From NCBI RefSeq assembly GCF_002086675.1, contig NZ_MVIF01000015.1, positions 1-64,000 of the forward strand: a DNA stretch of 64,000 nt, read 5' to 3'. Under the pieces are notes generated by a model. It saw only the letters and a program-made list of their open reading frames with translations. It searched no databases and was not told the origin of the DNA. The DNA comes from Mycobacterium persicum. GTDB taxonomy: Bacteria > Actinomycetota > Actinomycetes > Mycobacteriales > Mycobacteriaceae. This document shows, one piece after another, positions 30,348 through 39,991 of this stretch (position 1 is its first letter; each line of letters starts with the position of its first letter). The translations under genes were made by a program, and so were the position numbers.

Positions 30348-31229
30348 ATGCTTATGCCCGAGATTGACCGTCGCCGACTGATGATGATGGCCGGATTCGG
30401 CGCGCTGGCGGCCGCGATCCCGGCCCCCACAGCCTTGGCCGCCCCGTCCCCTCCGGCGGCGCCGGCGGGTCCGACGCCGTTGGCCCCGGCTGCAGGGGCA
30501 ACCGGTGGTTTCCTCTTTCACGACGAGTTCGACGGCCCGGCCGGCTCGGCTCCCAATCCGGCGAAGTGGGCGGTGTCGAACCATCGGACGCCGATCAAGA
30601 ACCCCGTCGGGTTCGACCAGCCCCAATTTTGGGGGCAGTACCGCGACAGCCGCCAGAATGTGTTCCTGGACGGCAACTCCAACCTGGTGTTGCGCGCCAC
30701 CCGGGACGGCAACGGATACTTCGGCGGCCTGGTCCACGGCTTGTGGCGGGGCGGCATCGGGACCACGTGGGAAGCCCGGATCAAGTTCAACTGCCTGGCG
30801 CCCGGAATGTGGCCCGCCTGGTGGCTGTCCAACGACGACCCCGGCCGCAGTGGTGAAGTCGACCTGATCGAGTGGTACGGCAACGGTACCTGGCCGTCGG
30901 GAACCACCGTCCACGCCAACCCGGACGGCACGGCATTCGAGACCTGCCCAATTGGCGTGGACGGCGGCTGGCACAACTGGCGGGTCACCTGGAATCCCAG
31001 CGGGATGTACTTCTGGTTGGACTATGCCGACGGCATGCAGCCGTACTTCAGTGTTCCGGCGACCGGCATCGAAGATTTGGACGAGCCCATCCGCGAGTGG
31101 CCGTTCAACGACCCCGACTACACCATGTTCCCGGTGCTCAATCTCGCCGTCGGCGGTTCCGGTGGCGGCGATCCAGCGGCCGGCACCTACCCGCAGGAGA
31201 TGCTCGTCGACTGGGTCCGCGTCTTCTAG
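30348..31229 (+). CDS. Exported GH16 family beta-1,3-glucanase (Rv0315-like)
   Basis: A 293-residue protein close to Rv0315. An N-terminal signal has a twin-arginine character (DRRRLMMMAGFGALAAA). The mature part is a concanavalin-like GH16 domain with the catalytic motif EVDLIEWYG (E-x-D-x-x-E). It should hydrolyse beta-1,3-glucans; Rv0315 has been described as a secreted antigen. Start ATG 30348 (MLMPEID); 30354 is an alternative. Confidence 0.92.
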   Translation: MLMPEIDRRRLMMMAGFGALAAAIPAPTALAAPSPPAAPAGPTPLAPAAGATGGFLFHDEFDGPAGSAPNPAKWAVSNHRTPIKNPVGFDQPQFWGQYRDSRQNVFLDGNSNLVLRATRDGNGYFGGLVHGLWRGGIGTTWEARIKFNCLAPGMWPAWWLSNDDPGRSGEVDLIEWYGNGTWPSGTTVHANPDGTAFETCPIGVDGGWHNWRVTWNPSGMYFWLDYADGMQPYFSVPATGIEDLDEPIREWPFNDPDYTMFPVLNLAVGGSGGGDPAAGTYPQEMLVDWVRVF

Positions 31230-31287
31230 GCACCAAGCTCCGGGGTCACCCCGAATAGCCCTCGGCACGGCTTGCCCGGGAGACAGC

Positions 31288-31902
31288 ATGGAATTTCTGG
31301 TCACCATGACCACCCGTGTTCCCGAGGGCACGTCGGCCGACCAGGTCAGCGACGTCCGCGCTGGTGAGGCCGCGCGCACCCGGGAGCTCGCGGCCAGGGG
31401 CAGCCTGCTTCGGATGTGGCGCCCACCGGTTGGGCCCGGGGAATGGCGCACGCTGGCGCTTTTCGCCGCCGCCGACGACGAGTGTCTGGAGCGGCTGCTC
31501 GCCTCGATGCCCCTGCGGATCTGGCGCACCGACGAGGTCTGCGCGCTCGGCTGCCATCCCGACGACCCGCCCGGCGCGGGGATAACTCCGCGGCCCGGTA
31601 AGGGGCCGGAGTTCTTGATCGCCATGACCGTCACGGTGCCACCGGGCACGGCGGCGCCCGTCGTCGACGACGCCTCGGCGCGCCAGGCCCGCCGCGCCCG
31701 TGACCTGGCCGAGGCTGGACACCTGGTGCGGCTCTGGACGCTGCCCGGCGGGCCGGACGGCCCGTGCATGGTGGGTCTGTGGCGGGCCCGGGATCCCGGC
31801 GAGCTGATGGCGATCCTGGAATCGCTGCCGCTGTCGGGATGGATGACCATCGAGACCACGCCACTGAGCCCGCATCCCGACGACCCGATTCGGTCGCGGT
31901 GA
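31288..31902 (+). CDS. Muconolactone isomerase-like protein (Rv0316-like)
   Basis: A 204-residue protein, equal to Rv0316. It consists of two tandem ferredoxin-like repeats of about 95 residues, each beginning EFL(V/I)(T/A)MT and ending with a CxPHP/CHP-like segment (GCHPDDP, SPHPDDP), as in muconolactone delta-isomerase. A real catabolic role is doubtful because no pathway genes are nearby. The ATG at 31288 follows GGGAGACAGC. Confidence 0.87.
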   Translation: MEFLVTMTTRVPEGTSADQVSDVRAGEAARTRELAARGSLLRMWRPPVGPGEWRTLALFAAADDECLERLLASMPLRIWRTDEVCALGCHPDDPPGAGITPRPGKGPEFLIAMTVTVPPGTAAPVVDDASARQARRARDLAEAGHLVRLWTLPGGPDGPCMVGLWRARDPGELMAILESLPLSGWMTIETTPLSPHPDDPIRSR

Positions 31903-31922
31903 CCGGCGTTAGGGTGGGTTGA

Positions 31923-33419
31923 GTGAACAGGTGGCCCCGGCAACGCGCGCGAAGTATCACAGCGATCACCCGGGGCCTGGGCAGCCTCGATCGGGAACTG
32001 TTCGGGGTGATCGCCGAGGCGCAGACTCCGCTGCTCGACTTGGTGATGCCGCCGCTGACCCGCGCGGCCGATCACTCGAAGTTGTGGTTGGCCATCGCTG
32101 CGGGCCTGCTCGCCACGAAAAAGCCCGCGGCGCAGCGCGGTGCGGTACGCGGCGTCGTGACGCTGGGGGTCACCAGCTTGGTGACCAACCAGGTCGCCAA
32201 GCGAATCCGTAGGCGCCCGCGGCCCTTCGACGACTCGGTACCGCTGGTCCGGCGGGTGCGCCGGCGCCCCACATCAAATTCGCTGCCGTCCGGTCATTCG
32301 GCCAGTGCGGCCGCGTTCGCCGTCGGGGTCGGGCTGGAGAATCCACCGCTGGGGTTCGCGTTGGCATTGCTGGCCGGCCTGGTGGGTTTGTCCCGGGTGG
32401 CGACCGGAGCGCATTACCCGGGCGATGTCCTTGCCGGTTTCGGCATCGGCGCCGGCATCGCCGTGCTGGGCGGGCGGCTGGTGCCGCCGATCGTCGAGAC
32501 GACGTTGCCGACTACCGAACCGCTGCGGGTGCCGACCCCGCCACGACCCGACGGCGCCGGAGTCGTCCTGGTCATCAACCCGGCATCGGGCGGCGGTAAC
32601 GGCGCCCGGGCGCTCGACGAGATACGTCGCGAGCTACCTCGGACCGAGATCGTCGAGCTGGGTCCCGACGATGACCCGGAACAGGTCCTGCGGGCCGCGG
32701 CCGGGCGCGCCGAGGTGCTGGCGGTCGGCGGGGGAGACGGCACGGTGTCCACCGCCGCGGCGGTCGCCTACGATGCAGGGCTCCCGCTGGCGGTGTTTCC
32801 GGCCGGGACGTTCAACCATTTCGCCAAGGACATCGGGTGCGACACGGTGGGCAAGACCGTCGAGGCGATCCGGGCCGGCAGCGTCGCCCGCGTCGACCTG
32901 GTGTGCCTCAACGAAAGCCGGATGGTGGTCAACAACGCCAGCATCGGCGCGTACCCCACCTTCGTGCGGTACCGAGAAAAGCTGGAAAGACGTATCGGCA
33001 AGCCGCTGGCCAGCATCTATGCCACGTTGCACACGCTGCGCCACGACCAGCCCGTGCGCATCCGCTACGACAACAAGACCGTGCACACGTCGTTGTTCTT
33101 CCTGGGCAACTCGGTGTATCTGCCCACCGGATTCGCCCCCGCGCGGCGTACCCGGATGGATGACGGCCTGATCGACGTCCGCATTCTGGAAACCGGCCGG
33201 CGACTGGCGAACGTGCGAATTTTGGGCGCGCTGGCGCTGGGCCGACTGCAACGCAGCCCGCTCTACCACGAACTGCAAGTGCCGGAGTTCAGTTTCGCCG
33301 CCGTCGACGGGCCCACCGTCGTCGCTCACGACGGCGAGGTGGGCGAGGAATACGACAAGGCCAGCTTCAGCGCCAAGTATCGGGCGTTGCCGGTATTTCG
33401 CCCGCTTCCCCCGAATTGA
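31923..33419 (+). CDS. Fused PAP2 phosphatase and diacylglycerol kinase-like protein
   Basis: A 498-residue two-domain protein. Residues 1-190 form a PAP2 phosphatase with KRIRRRPRPF, LPSGHSASAAA and ATGAHYPGDV motifs and membrane helices. Residues 200-498 form a lipid kinase (DAGK catalytic) domain with VINPASGGGNGA, the nucleotide motif VGGGDGTVS and FPAGTFNHFAKD. It could both dephosphorylate and phosphorylate polar lipids at the membrane. GTG start at 31923. In M. tuberculosis glpQ2 follows Rv0316 instead, so this marks the start of a lineage-specific segment. Confidence 0.88.
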   Translation: MNRWPRQRARSITAITRGLGSLDRELFGVIAEAQTPLLDLVMPPLTRAADHSKLWLAIAAGLLATKKPAAQRGAVRGVVTLGVTSLVTNQVAKRIRRRPRPFDDSVPLVRRVRRRPTSNSLPSGHSASAAAFAVGVGLENPPLGFALALLAGLVGLSRVATGAHYPGDVLAGFGIGAGIAVLGGRLVPPIVETTLPTTEPLRVPTPPRPDGAGVVLVINPASGGGNGARALDEIRRELPRTEIVELGPDDDPEQVLRAAAGRAEVLAVGGGDGTVSTAAAVAYDAGLPLAVFPAGTFNHFAKDIGCDTVGKTVEAIRAGSVARVDLVCLNESRMVVNNASIGAYPTFVRYREKLERRIGKPLASIYATLHTLRHDQPVRIRYDNKTVHTSLFFLGNSVYLPTGFAPARRTRMDDGLIDVRILETGRRLANVRILGALALGRLQRSPLYHELQVPEFSFAAVDGPTVVAHDGEVGEEYDKASFSAKYRALPVFRPLPPN

Positions 33420-33455
33420 CCTCGGTGACCGAAATCGCCGACCTACCATGTGCCA

Positions 33456-35351
33456 ATGCCGCTCGCGGTTGGCGAGGTGTTCGCGGGATACACCATCCTG
33501 CGAGTGTTGGGCGCGGGCGCGATGGGCACGGTATACCTGGCCCAGCATCCGCGGTTGCCGCGCCGCGACGCGCTCAAGGTGCTCTCTGCTGAGCTCACCG
33601 CCGACCCGCAGTACCGCGCCAGGTTCGTCCGCGAGGCCGACATCGCCGCCAGCCTGTGGCATCCCAACATTCTCGGCATCCATGACCGTGGCGAGTCCGG
33701 CGGCCAGTTCTGGATTTCCATGGACTTCGTCGCCGGCACCGATGCGGCCAAACTGTTGGGCGAACGCTATCCCGGCGGCATGCCGCTGGACCTGGCGGTG
33801 CCGATCATCACCGCGGTGGGGTCAGCACTGGATTACGCACACCAGCGCGGTCTGCTGCATCGTGATGTCAAACCGGCCAACATCCTGATCGCCGATCCCG
33901 GGTCGGAGACCCAACGGGTGTTCCTGGCCGACTTCGGGATTGCCCGGCCGGTCGACGACACCGCGGGTCTGACCGCCACGAACTTCGCGATCGGCACAGT
34001 CGCCTATGCCGCACCCGAGCAGCTGATGGGGGAGCCGATCGACGGGCGCGCGGATCAATACGCGTTGGCCTGCACCGCTTTTCATATGCTCACCGGCACC
34101 CAGCCCTACCAGTCGCCCAGCGCCGCGGCCGTCATCACCAAACATGTGATGGCCCCGCCGCCACCGATCGGCGAGCGCCGCCCCGAACTGGCGGCCCTAG
34201 ATCCGGTGTTCGCCAGGGCGATGGCCAAGAAGCCGGCCGAGCGGTTCACCCACTGCCGCGACTTCACCGAGCATCTGGACTCCCGGTGCGCGCCGGCGCC
34301 CATTCAAGGGCAAAGCCACCAGGACACCCAATTGGCGCCGACACGTGCGGCCCCGGTGCCGCCAGCCCAGCCGCACCTCGCCAAGCGGCCGGTACGGCGC
34401 ACTCGGGTCCTGGTTGCCGCGCTGGTGGCCGTCGCGGTGCTCAGCGCGGCCGGAGTCTTGGCGGCCGTGAAGCTGTCCGGGAACCACGGTCGGAGCAGCG
34501 CGGCGGTGGCGGGGGCGCCTTCGGCCGCCGTGCCCAGCGCCGGTCCGTTCACCGGCACCTACCGGGGCGACTACGACGCGGCCACCGGCCCCGGCCTGGA
34601 CGGCCTAGCCATCCCGGGTGCGACGGCCTCGACGACCACCTGGGGGGTGCGCTCGGTGTGCCGCAACACCGGCTGCGTGGCCACGGCGACACGTCTGGGC
34701 GGCGAAACGACATCGTTGCCGACGATGGTGTTCGACGACGTCGGCGGACACTGGCTGTCGGTGGGTCTCACCACCGCCACGTGCCAGGACGTCAACGCCG
34801 AATTTTGGGTGGTATTGATACTGCAACCGCGGCCCGACGGCACGCTTTCCGGCGAATTCAGCAAGACCAGCGCCAACGGCTGCGCGATCAAGAAGGCGGT
34901 GACCTTCACCCGGACCGGAGACGTCGACGTCACCGCGGTGTCGGATCCGGCGAGCCAGCCGCCGCGGGTGGTGTCGCCGGCCGAGGCACTGCATGGCCGC
35001 TACCACGACACGGTCAAATGGGCCAACGGCGCGACACCCAAGCAATATGACTGGGCCGTCCGCACCGACTGTCTGCGCACCGGCGAGCGGTGCATGAGCT
35101 TTTTCCACGCGCCACCGGACGGCTCAAAGCCGCTGGTGTTCAGCAGCAGGAGTTGGATCCTGTCGACCGAGCGAGAAGCGACATGCGACGGCGGCGGCAC
35201 GACGCCGGTCAAAGACACCGCGGAGTTCGCCCTGCCGCAACCGCCGCAGGATCCGATCATGCTGCTCACCGCGCACGGTCACCACGAGCAGATCCAGTCG
35301 TGCACCCTCAGCGTCGAGTTCGACGAAACATTCGAGCGCACCGGCGATTAG
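33456..35351 (+). CDS. Transmembrane Ser/Thr protein kinase (PknF/PknI-like plan)
   Basis: A 631-residue protein. Residues 1-275 are a Hanks-type kinase with Gly loop GAGAMGTVY, Lys in DALKVL, catalytic loop [10 protein letters not shown] (about 133-142), DFG, and APEQ. One transmembrane helix lies near residues 315-337 ([21 protein letters not shown]). The extracellular part of about 290 residues contains two repeats with paired cysteines ([26 protein letters not shown]). A sensor role is inferred. The start is ATG 33456 or GTG 33450. Confidence 0.9.
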   Translation: MPLAVGEVFAGYTILRVLGAGAMGTVYLAQHPRLPRRDALKVLSAELTADPQYRARFVREADIAASLWHPNILGIHDRGESGGQFWISMDFVAGTDAAKLLGERYPGGMPLDLAVPIITAVGSALDYAHQRGLLHRDVKPANILIADPGSETQRVFLADFGIARPVDDTAGLTATNFAIGTVAYAAPEQLMGEPIDGRADQYALACTAFHMLTGTQPYQSPSAAAVITKHVMAPPPPIGERRPELAALDPVFARAMAKKPAERFTHCRDFTEHLDSRCAPAPIQGQSHQDTQLAPTRAAPVPPAQPHLAKRPVRRTRVLVAALVAVAVLSAAGVLAAVKLSGNHGRSSAAVAGAPSAAVPSAGPFTGTYRGDYDAATGPGLDGLAIPGATASTTTWGVRSVCRNTGCVATATRLGGETTSLPTMVFDDVGGHWLSVGLTTATCQDVNAEFWVVLILQPRPDGTLSGEFSKTSANGCAIKKAVTFTRTGDVDVTAVSDPASQPPRVVSPAEALHGRYHDTVKWANGATPKQYDWAVRTDCLRTGERCMSFFHAPPDGSKPLVFSSRSWILSTEREATCDGGGTTPVKDTAEFALPQPPQDPIMLLTAHGHHEQIQSCTLSVEFDETFERTGD

Positions 35352-36072
35352 GCTCGGCGATCGGCTTTGGTGGTGTCACGACCTTGGTCGGCTCACGCAG
35401 CCGCGGGTACGTCGGTCGGCGGCTGGTTCCGCGGTGGGGTGGTCGCGACGCTGTGCTCAATGATCGCGCTGCTGCCGGCAACCAGGACCACGCTGATCGT
35501 ATGCCCCGAGTCCTAGGACGCAACTGCGACTTTTCCCATCAGCCACATCAGTCTCCGCGGGTTCGGGGTGTTTCGTTTTGCCCACACTGTGGCTTGGTTT
35601 TCAGCACGCCGACACCGCACCGTCGCTCAAACCCCTTGTGATGGCGGGTGTGTGGGGATGTGGCCCGGTGCACCACCGAATCGACTGTCATGCCGCCGTA
35701 TCGAGTGTGCGCTCAGGGCTTTGACTGTGTATGTAGGGCGGGAACCGCCGCGATCGGCCGCCCTGACGGCACAGTCGGCGTCGTCAGCGCACAGTCGGCG
35801 TCGTCAGCGCACAGTCGGCGCCCCAACCACAAGCACGCGATTTCCACCTTCCCACGCGGGGGCGCAGGCGATCATCGCTGTGAGCGACAATTCGTTGCGC
35901 GCCTTTACTTGTCGCGCTTAGCCGGGCAAATTGTGTACCGGGCCGGCCAGAGATCACTGTGAAAGAAGTGACGGCCAGATCTATACTCCGCTGAGCACTC
36001 TGGCGTGGCGGCGGCCCGTGTGTGAGGTCTTGTGTTCGCCGCTTGAAGCCCGAAAGTCCGTGCGCTGCACGA
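35352..36072. other. Gene-free stretch with interspersed repeat copy 2
   Basis: No convincing gene. The stretch holds the repeat at 35686-35844 and leads into a hydrolase remnant. The remaining bases have many stops in all frames and show no recognised feature. Confidence 0.6.
35686..35844 (+). repeat. Interspersed ~160-bp intergenic repeat, copy 2
   Basis: Begins TGTCATGCCGCCGTATCGAG, contains GTATGTAGGGCGGGAAC, then 2.5 tandem copies of a 20-bp unit ACAGTCGGCGTCGTCAGCGC (35771-35820), and ends CGCGATTTC. It matches the inverted copy at 18030-18190 along its length. CGAGTGTGCGCT near the start is almost complementary to AGCGCACAGTCG in the tandem part, so the transcript could fold into a long stem. 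Confidence 0.75.
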
Positions 36073-36300
36073 GAAACGGTGAGGCGGCTTCCCAATGCCC
36101 GTCTTGTGACAGCACCGTTGCTTGTTCTCGGCGCAAGCGACGACCGCTCGCGAGTCGACGGGGACGCGTCAGCGGTGGCGAGGGTTTACCAGGCAGATGT
36201 GGAGATCTTTCCCGATATGGGCCACGTCATGATGCTGGAGAGCGGGTGGCACAGTGTCGCCTAAAGTATCGACGACTGGCTGGCTCGCCATGGGCTGTAA
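36073..36300 (+). pseudogene. 3' remnant of an alpha/beta hydrolase gene with an in-frame stop
   Basis: The frame encodes a typical hydrolase C-terminal part: APLLVLGASDDR (acid loop), VEIFPDMGHVMMLE (catalytic His) and, after an in-frame TAA at 36262-36264, SIDDWLARHGL ending at TAA 36298-36300. The N-terminal half with the nucleophile is not visible upstream. This is a decayed gene rather than a functional enzyme. Confidence 0.7.
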
Positions 36301-36331
36301 CAGCATCGACGCTGTCGATGCGCCGACCTCG

Positions 36332-36757
36332 TTAACACGCGGTGATGATTTCGAACCTCGCACTCGATCGTTCACCGGGCTTGTCGTCATACCACCCGAC
36401 TGCGGTGCCGACGATCGTGAAAGTCCCATTCCGAAGGCTGGCCTGTGCCGCACCGGTAACGTCCTGGCCGAAGGTACCGGTGAAACCGCCGAGGTTGTTG
36501 ATTTGCACCAATTTTGCGACAACGTCACCGCCGGTTTCCAGTTGCGCGGTGATGCCGGGATCGTCCCTAAGTGTCTTCAGGGTCCAAAGCCAGCGCACCT
36601 GCGTGCAATCCACCAGGTGATGACCAGTGTCGCTACCGTTGATGAGCACTTTGATGGTGCGGGCCTCCACCCGCGCGTGGGATTCCGATGAGCATCCAGC
36701 TACGACAGCGGCAATGACCGATACCGCCGCCGTCGCGTTGACGACTCGGTTATACAC
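36332..36757 (-). CDS. LpqH-like 19-kDa-antigen family lipoprotein
   Basis: A 141-residue protein starting at GTG 36757, with GGGAAAGG 11 bases upstream. It has a lipoprotein signal peptide ending in the lipobox VVAGC, then a domain with VLINGSDTG, paired cysteines (one near residue 55, one at the C-terminus) and GTFTIVGTAVGW, matching the LpqH/19-kDa lipoprotein fold. Such proteins are surface lipoproteins and TLR2 agonists. A longer frame upstream is rejected because it would bury the signal peptide. Confidence 0.8.
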   Translation of the reverse strand: MYNRVVNATAAVSVIAAVVAGCSSESHARVEARTIKVLINGSDTGHHLVDCTQVRWLWTLKTLRDDPGITAQLETGGDVVAKLVQINNLGGFTGTFGQDVTGAAQASLRNGTFTIVGTAVGWYDDKPGERSSARFEIITAC

Positions 36758-37060
36758 CGCAGTTCCGACCTTTCCCGTGACTAGGATGACTACGACACTC
36801 GGTTTGCTCCCGGCGCGCGGCGACGCAGCCAGGTACCTCCAAGTCAGGTCAGACCGCGCACGCCGATGCAGTGAGCCGCCGCCTTTGTTGGGGGAACTCC
36901 TTCCACGCAGGCGTAGCCACGGAAACCCCGGCCAAAACACCGGAGTAGGTATCAATTCGGCAACGATTGAGGACTCGCTACTGCAGGGAGCGCCTCGCGA
37001 ATGACGCGATCGGCCCACGGCGTCGTGGTCCAGGTGAGCAAGCTTGGAGTATCGATGCAG
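36758..37060. other. Gene-free stretch between lipoprotein and small membrane protein genes
   Basis: About 300 bases with no frame that I can support and no clear repeat. It probably contains the promoter of the lipoprotein gene, but no consensus hexamers are convincing. Confidence 0.5.
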
Positions 37061-37402
37061 TCATCGCTGTGGCACGCGCTTGAACCACGCAGCCATCGCC
37101 ACAGCCACGATGACGGCAAGCGCTCCGGCAGTGGCCAGGCTGATCGTCCAGATCCGTCGATCCTCGATCTCCATCTGACACAGCCTTGTGTAATTGATGT
37201 CCGCAACCACCTGGCCGCCCATCGGCACATTGGCCGGGGTTCGGTCGTCTCTGTTTCTGGCGGCGGAGAGATCGGGGGACAAGGCGTTTCCGCACGCGAC
37301 GGTGTGTAATCCAGGGGAAACCGACACCGGGGCCAGCAGTCCCACCAAACTCACCAGCAATGCCACCACACCAGCGAAAAGTAGTATTCGTCGGATAAGC
37401 AT
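37061..37402 (-). CDS. Small two-helix membrane protein of unknown function
   Basis: A 113-residue protein. Helix 1 near residues 5-27 (ILLFAGVVALLVSLVGLL) is followed by an extracytoplasmic loop of about 50 residues with CGNALSPDLSAARNRD and a second cysteine (TRLCQMEIEDRRIW), then helix 2 near 85-105. The loop sequence resembles a family of mycobacterial small membrane proteins that I recall but cannot name. A disulfide in the loop is plausible. Confidence 0.65.
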   Translation of the reverse strand: MLIRRILLFAGVVALLVSLVGLLAPVSVSPGLHTVACGNALSPDLSAARNRDDRTPANVPMGGQVVADINYTRLCQMEIEDRRIWTISLATAGALAVIVAVAMAAWFKRVPQR

Positions 37403-38248
37403 GTCTCGTTCATACCCATTGGTGCGCTGATCATTCCAGGGTAAGCGGAACGCCGTTGCTCAGGGCGATCTGTCTTCGGTGCTCGAATGCCCGCTTTGAA
37501 GCGCTGCGGGGTTGGCCAATCACGCGGAGTCCGCTGTCCAGTTCGCGGGCCGAACAGGCTGACTGGTGCCTGTCGACAACATCTGAATTTTGTCCAGGCG
37601 ACGTTCCAGTCGACGTCGCGAACAGCGATGGTCGGCACGCCCGCAGCGGGGGCGGCTGGCCCGATATCGCGGCGCGAGGTCGATCGTGTCACACCGGCAC
37701 GGTACGGCCTCGATCGCGATGACATTCCATGTTTGCCCTGCTGAATAGGGGGTAAACCCATCGTGCTGGTACAGCATTCGATCGCGCTGGTTAAGCGGGT
37801 GAGATCGGTTTGGCGAGCCGCCGATGGCGCCGCTGAGCCGGCACAGATCGATTCACCTACCAGTCACCCGCCCACCCGATAAACCATGCTGTTGCGGGCC
37901 AACTCGTAGACGTAAGGCGCAGGTGGTGATGCTCTCCGGCGGTCAGCCGTCGAAGGCAGTTCCCGAACCCAACACCAGAGCCTGTTCCCGGCTTCGTCGC
38001 TACTGCATCGTTTCGCTGGTGAGCATCAGATCGCCGAACAACTCGCTACAGCGGCTGCTGTGGCGATCTTCCGTTTCAGACGCGGGCACGACGCCATGCG
38101 CGCGGCGATCTCGGTGCATGGTGCATGCGTGTGTTCGCTCACATCAACGGATTCGGGTAGTGGTCACGGGCTGGACCCGCCACGTGCCGCTACACTTGGA
38201 AAGGGTATGTGTCCGGCCCCGTTGAGATCGTTTGTCGTCATTCATGTT
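37403..38248. other. Gene-free, apparently eroded stretch
   Basis: About 850 bases with only short overlapping frames on both strands and no recognisable protein, ribosome-binding site, tRNA or repeat. It sits between remnants and is most simply read as decayed coding DNA. Confidence 0.5.
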
Positions 38249-38515
38249 TCATCGCGCAGTAAAGCCAACGCTGCTTTCCGCTTTGATATCCCACACATGG
38301 TTGGGCTGCCCGGTTGGACCGCTGGTCCGGTGTGGCATCAGGTGCGCGACAACCAAGGAGGCACTGGGAAAATGATTGGCCGCTGCAGCCACCGCGCCGT
38401 TTGGCCTTCGAAGCACCGCAATAGCGTTGGACGTTGGTGGTTCCCAGCCAAGGCAAACCCGGAAATTCGATGCACCGAGGATGTTGACATCACCACCGGT
38501 AAGTCCACCTCCCAC
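38249..38515 (-). CDS. Hypothetical protein or gene fragment
   Basis: An 88-codon frame from GTG 38515 with plausible composition (ASNFRVCLGWEPP, AIAVLRRPNGAVA, SGPTGQPNHVWDIK). A stop codon lies just upstream in frame and there is no Shine-Dalgarno, so it may be a fragment of a longer lost gene. No family is recognised. The opposite strand has a competing short frame. Confidence 0.35.
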   Translation of the reverse strand: MGGGLTGGDVNILGASNFRVCLGWEPPTSNAIAVLRRPNGAVAAAANHFPSASLVVAHLMPHRTSGPTGQPNHVWDIKAESSVGFTAR

Positions 38516-38634
38516 GGCGGCCAGTCAAGTGCACCGGCGTCGGCTCGTGCCCAAGCGAGTTCTCATGAATGGCCGGTGGTACCTCGGTGGCGAACACGTT
38601 GCTGAAGCAGAAGCGGGCAGGCACCGTGATAGCG

Positions 38635-39990
38635 CTATTTCGTCAGGCCGCTCGTCGGCGTCGTGATCCGGTAGACGTCGATCGCTTCGGGTAGGCCCTT
38701 GAGTTGTTGTGGCCCAAGGCTTTCGAAGGTCAGGCCCGATCCGGCGGAGAGGTCGCGGACCGTGCGACTGGCGAGCACCTCACCGGTTCCCGCCAATGCG
38801 CCGATGCGAGCGCCCGTGTGTACCGCCATGCCGCTCCACTCCGCGCCGCGTCGCTCGCACTCCCCGATGTGGACGCCCGCTCGGATCGGGATGCCGCGGG
38901 TGGCCAGGGTCGGCACCAGCTCCAACGCACACCGAACCGCCTTGGTCGGCCCATCGAAGAGTGCGAAGATTCCGTCTCCGGTGTGCTTGGCCCGGTGACC
39001 GCCGTACTTCTCCAACAGCCAGTCGACTGCCCTGTCGTGCGCATCGAGCTGACGACGCCAGTGCGCGTCGCCGTGGGTGCCAAGTTGTTCGGTGGAGCCG
39101 ACGATGTCGGTGAACAGCACCGTCTTCAGGATGCGTTCGTCGGGTCGTTCGCTCGGCTTCTCGCAGACGAAGTCCACGGTCGAAGACACGATGTCGCCGG
39201 CGATGTCGAAGGGGCTATGGGGACCCTCCGGCAGTGGTTGAAAATGCGCCTCCGGAATGGCGGCGGCCAAGGCCGCCGCCGCCTCGATGGGCACCAACCG
39301 ATCACCGGGGCGCGCCATGACCAAGGAAGGCGCTCGCACGGAGGCGAGCACACCGCGGACGTCGATCTCCATGAACGCTTTCCACCACAGCTTGGCCATC
39401 GTCGGACTCGCCATGGCGCGCTGGAGCTTGCCAAACATTTCCCTTACGCCAGGCGTGTCGGCAGTCGCACCATAGAACAGATCTGCAAGTGCGCCATCTC
39501 CCCAGCGACTGTCGATCTCGTCGAGCTGCGATTCGATTTCGGCAGGCGTGAATCCCCACGGGAAGTCGGGCAGCTCTTGGGAATACCGTGCCGTGGTGCC
39601 GTAAAGAACAAGGGAGGCAACCCGTTCCGGGTGGGTGGCGGAGAATACCACGCTCACCGATCCGCCCTCGCTGGTGCCGAGGAATGCCGCCCGGTCGGCG
39701 CCAGCGGCATCCAGGATGGCTCGCACATCGTCGATGCGCTGGTCTATTGACGGTGGCTGAGTCGAGGGGTCCGACAGGCCCGTCCCGCGTCTGTCCCAAA
39801 CGATGGACCGGGTCGACTGAGAAACCAGGTCGACGAATTCCGCGTACGGGCTTCCGGGTTCGTCGATCGTGTCGACATTGCTCAGCACCCAGCCCGATAC
39901 CCAGATGAGAAAAGGGCCGGCGTCGCCGAACACGCGGTAGGCCAACCGCACGTCCCCGTTGCGGGCATAGCGCAGCGGCGCGTTGGTCAC
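38635..39990 (-). CDS. Alpha/beta-hydrolase fused to class III adenylate/guanylate cyclase (LipJ/Rv1900c-like)
   Basis: A 451-residue fusion. Residues 1-265 are an alpha/beta hydrolase with nucleophile elbow LGTSEGGS. Residues 280-445 are a class III nucleotide cyclase with metal Asp motifs VLFTDIVGST and HTGDGIFALFD, and a late R/G-rich region (GIPIRAGVHIGECE). M. tuberculosis Rv1900c has this same domain order and makes cAMP. GTG 39990 has AGGA 9 bases upstream. It follows the PIN-toxin gene by 1 base, so the two are probably co-transcribed. Confidence 0.87.
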   Translation of the reverse strand: MTNAPLRYARNGDVRLAYRVFGDAGPFLIWVSGWVLSNVDTIDEPGSPYAEFVDLVSQSTRSIVWDRRGTGLSDPSTQPPSIDQRIDDVRAILDAAGADRAAFLGTSEGGSVSVVFSATHPERVASLVLYGTTARYSQELPDFPWGFTPAEIESQLDEIDSRWGDGALADLFYGATADTPGVREMFGKLQRAMASPTMAKLWWKAFMEIDVRGVLASVRAPSLVMARPGDRLVPIEAAAALAAAIPEAHFQPLPEGPHSPFDIAGDIVSSTVDFVCEKPSERPDERILKTVLFTDIVGSTEQLGTHGDAHWRRQLDAHDRAVDWLLEKYGGHRAKHTGDGIFALFDGPTKAVRCALELVPTLATRGIPIRAGVHIGECERRGAEWSGMAVHTGARIGALAGTGEVLASRTVRDLSAGSGLTFESLGPQQLKGLPEAIDVYRITTPTSGLTK

Positions 39991-39991
39991 G

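Noticed and set aside
29982..32075. Minus-strand open frame of 697 codons
   Set aside because: It lies antisense to the GH16 glucanase, Rv0316-like and oxidoreductase genes, has shadow-type composition and no recognisable domain.
37990..38110. Short frame with an Ala-rich helix resembling GAF/ANTAR linkers
   Set aside because: Too short, without motif or start signal; could not be supported.
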